Shown here one piece after another: positions 4,889-6,499 of a stretch of DNA of 6,499 nt. Origin of the DNA: Cycloclasticus sp. (GTDB lineage: Bacteria; Pseudomonadota; Gammaproteobacteria; Methylococcales; Cycloclasticaceae). Position 1 is the stretch's first letter. Each line of letters starts with the position of its first letter. Location: contig DUCA01000045.1 in assembly GCA_012960055.1 (NCBI GenBank), positions 1 through 6,499 on the forward strand, given 5' to 3'. A program made the translations under genes and the position numbers. The notes under the pieces are model-generated. The model searched no databases. It worked only from the letters and a program-made list of their open reading frames with translations, and was not told the DNA's origin.

Positions 4889-6499
4889 GTTGATTTTTTG
4901 ATCCTAGCTTTTTTATGGTTGAGACGCTGAAAGAACCTATTCACATCGGATAATTCTTGCGTAATAGGCATCGCCGGTAACGATTGAATAAACACCTTGC
5001 CGTAGCCTTTGCTGGATAAACGAGGGTCGCATAAAACCAGCACCCCCTTATCTTCCACATCACGAATCAGCCTCCCGACACCCTGCTTCAATGTCAGTGC
5101 TGCAGAAGGAAGTTGGAAATCAGCAAAAGGCGATTGCCCGTTCGCCGTCATGTATTCAAGGCGCGCTTTGGTGACCGGGTCACCTGGCGATGCAAATGGT
5201 AGCTTATCAATAATAACGCACGACAAGGCTTCACCTCGTACATCAACACCTTCCCAAAAGCTTGCCGTTCCTAGCAATACAGCATGCTCAGTCCGCCTAA
5301 AGCTTTCTAACATTTGTTGTTTCGGTAAGTCCCCTTGCACCAATAATCTAAAATTCGTTTCCGCCAATAAAATATTTGCTGCTTCTTGCAAAGCTTTATG
5401 GCTGGTGAACAAAATAAAGGCACGCCCTTCGCTGGCTTCCAACACCGGTACGATTTTCTCAATCATAGTCGCGGTATAACTATAATCCCTGGGTTCAGGC
5501 AACCCCTTAGGTACGTACATCAATGCCTGATGGACAAAATCAAACGGACTTTCCCACATGCCTGTTTCTGCTTCTTGCAAACCCAGTCGTTGGGTAAAAA
5601 AGTCAAACTTGCCACCCACCGATAAGGTCGCGGATGTAAATACCCAGCTGGCTTTACTGGAAAACGCGAAGCTGGCAAATACTTTTGAAATATCCAGCGG
5701 TGTTCGATAGAAAGTAAAGGTACGGTTAAAGGTTTCAAACCATTGGATCCACCCCGGGTAGTCTTGTTTTGAAAACAGTCTTAAACACAGTAGAAGCTCT
5801 TCGCAACGCTTCCAACAAGACTCCAATCCCTTAGAACGTACAGCGACGTCGGCTAAGACGTTAAAAAGCTGCTCTATTCGGTCGATTAAACAATTTAAGG
5901 CGTGTAAAAAATCTTTTAATTGTTCCAGTTCATCCCACGAGCCCTTAACCGATTGTTCAGGCAATAATTTGCGCATTTCACGTATATCATCACTGATCAC
6001 CTGGGTTAAATCGATTAACCTCGGCATATCCGAAGCGATTTTGAGTTGCTCTGAGCTGACATCGGCTAATAGGGTTAAAATTTGTCGCGCACTGACGGAT
6101 ACCCCTAAAAACCGCGATGCGGTATCAATCAGCTGGTGTGCTTCGTCGATGATGATGAGTTCAGCATCCGGTAATAATTGACCAAAGCCATCGTCTTTTA
6201 ACGACCAATCCGCACACAACAAATGGTGATTAACAATCAACACATCCACTCCTTGTGCCTTCTTACGAGCCAATAAGGGATAGCACTCGGAGACCATTGG
6301 GCAATCTTGCCCCAAACAATTATCAGCTGTTGAAGTTACTTGCTGCCAAACAAAAGAGTCTTCCGACACACTGGTGACTTCGGCTATATCGCCATCCGTG
6401 GTCTGATTAGACCAACGTTCAATCTCCCTAAGGTCCGCAGCCAATTCTTTATCAAAACCAGCGGTTTGAATTTGCGCCTGATCCAATCGGTACAGGCAC
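4885..6499 (-). CDS. yoaA: YoaA/DinG-type Fe-S DNA helicase, C-terminal four-fifths (5' end cut)
   Basis: An XPD/DinG-type superfamily 2 helicase that moves 5'-3' on single-stranded DNA. YoaA works with the clamp-loader subunit HolC in repair at stalled forks. The reading frame stays open to the right edge (last codons read CLYRLDQ), so the Walker A motif and true start lie outside; a TTG at 6484-6486 is not the start. The iron-sulfur domain shows C-x4-C-x5-C (codons at 6316-6318, 6301-6303, 6283-6285). The fourth ligand is probably the Cys codon at 6496-6498. VDVLIVNHHLL follows, then the DEAH box (6136-6147), SATL (5623-5634), GTASFWEGVD (around 5243-5272) and motif VI QGVGRLIR (5062-5085). 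About 537 codons are visible, with no frameshift. The adjacent overlapping tsaB and the overall match favour YoaA over DinG itself. Confidence 0.92.
   Translation of the reverse strand, partial: CLYRLDQAQIQTAGFDKELAADLREIERWSNQTTDGDIAEVTSVSEDSFVWQQVTSTADNCLGQDCPMVSECYPLLARKKAQGVDVLIVNHHLLCADWSLKDDGFGQLLPDAELIIIDEAHQLIDTASRFLGVSVSARQILTLLADVSSEQLKIASDMPRLIDLTQVISDDIREMRKLLPEQSVKGSWDELEQLKDFLHALNCLIDRIEQLFNVLADVAVRSKGLESCWKRCEELLLCLRLFSKQDYPGWIQWFETFNRTFTFYRTPLDISKVFASFAFSSKASWVFTSATLSVGGKFDFFTQRLGLQEAETGMWESPFDFVHQALMYVPKGLPEPRDYSYTATMIEKIVPVLEASEGRAFILFTSHKALQEAANILLAETNFRLLVQGDLPKQQMLESFRRTEHAVLLGTASFWEGVDVRGEALSCVIIDKLPFASPGDPVTKARLEYMTANGQSPFADFQLPSAALTLKQGVGRLIRDVEDKGVLVLCDPRLSSKGYGKVFIQSLPAMPITQELSDVNRFFQRLNHKKARIKKST

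Noticed and set aside
5009..5479. 156-codon open frame on the plus strand
   Set aside because: It lies wholly opposite the conserved helicase motifs of yoaA, has no ribosome site and no recognisable protein content; it is an antisense shadow.
4885..6486. Complete helicase gene starting at the TTG at 6484-6486
   Set aside because: The frame stays open to the right edge with conserved sequence (CLYRL), and Walker A is missing, so the gene must begin outside the window.
1..6499. CRISPR arrays, transposases, integrases, phage or defence genes, tRNA or rRNA
   Set aside because: None was seen on either strand; nearly all bases are used by recognisable housekeeping genes.

Overview
The window holds eight genes, all on the minus strand, so transcription runs from high to low coordinates. 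In that order they are: a YoaA/DinG-type iron-sulfur DNA helicase (5' end cut by the right edge), tsaB, yciO, a membrane site-2 metalloprotease (peptidase M50), trpS, ppnP, scpA and the first 59 codons of scpB (cut by the left edge). The protein sequences and two blocks of gene order point to a gammaproteobacterium. yoaA next to tsaB is the arrangement I recall from E. coli, and the run YciO family - M50 protease - trpS - scpA - scpB is familiar from Pseudomonas and related lineages. Base composition looks moderate, well below a high-GC Pseudomonas. I cannot name a genus.

Region 4885-6499 to 2908 is one tightly packed unit. yoaA/tsaB and tsaB/yciO each share an ATGA stop-start overlap. yciO/M50 share TAATG. 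The strong trpS Shine-Dalgarno sits on the M50 stop codon (TAGGAGG). These five genes are almost certainly co-transcribed, and most of the downstream starts are probably translationally coupled. An 87-base gap then precedes ppnP, which has its own good ribosome binding site. A 256-base gap separates ppnP from scpA, and scpB follows 28 bases after scpA.

Functionally this is core housekeeping. YoaA acts in replication fork repair, TsaB in t6A tRNA modification, and YciO is a paralogue of the enzyme that makes the t6A precursor. The M50 protein is an intramembrane-type protease, TrpS charges tRNA-Trp, PpnP salvages nucleosides, and ScpA/ScpB are the kleisin and accessory subunits of the SMC chromosome condensation complex. 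No mobile element, CRISPR array, RNA gene or defence system was seen.

The parts most worth a second look are two. The first is the 256-base ppnP-scpA spacer. It has two tiny minus-strand reading frames joined by an ATGA overlap next to an A6 run, plus short inverted and direct repeats. It could be a decayed gene, a frameshifted small gene or a regulatory leader. The second is the four-cysteine iron-sulfur signature in TrpS, which places two likely [4Fe-4S] proteins in one operon. I did not find a convincing undescribed system here.
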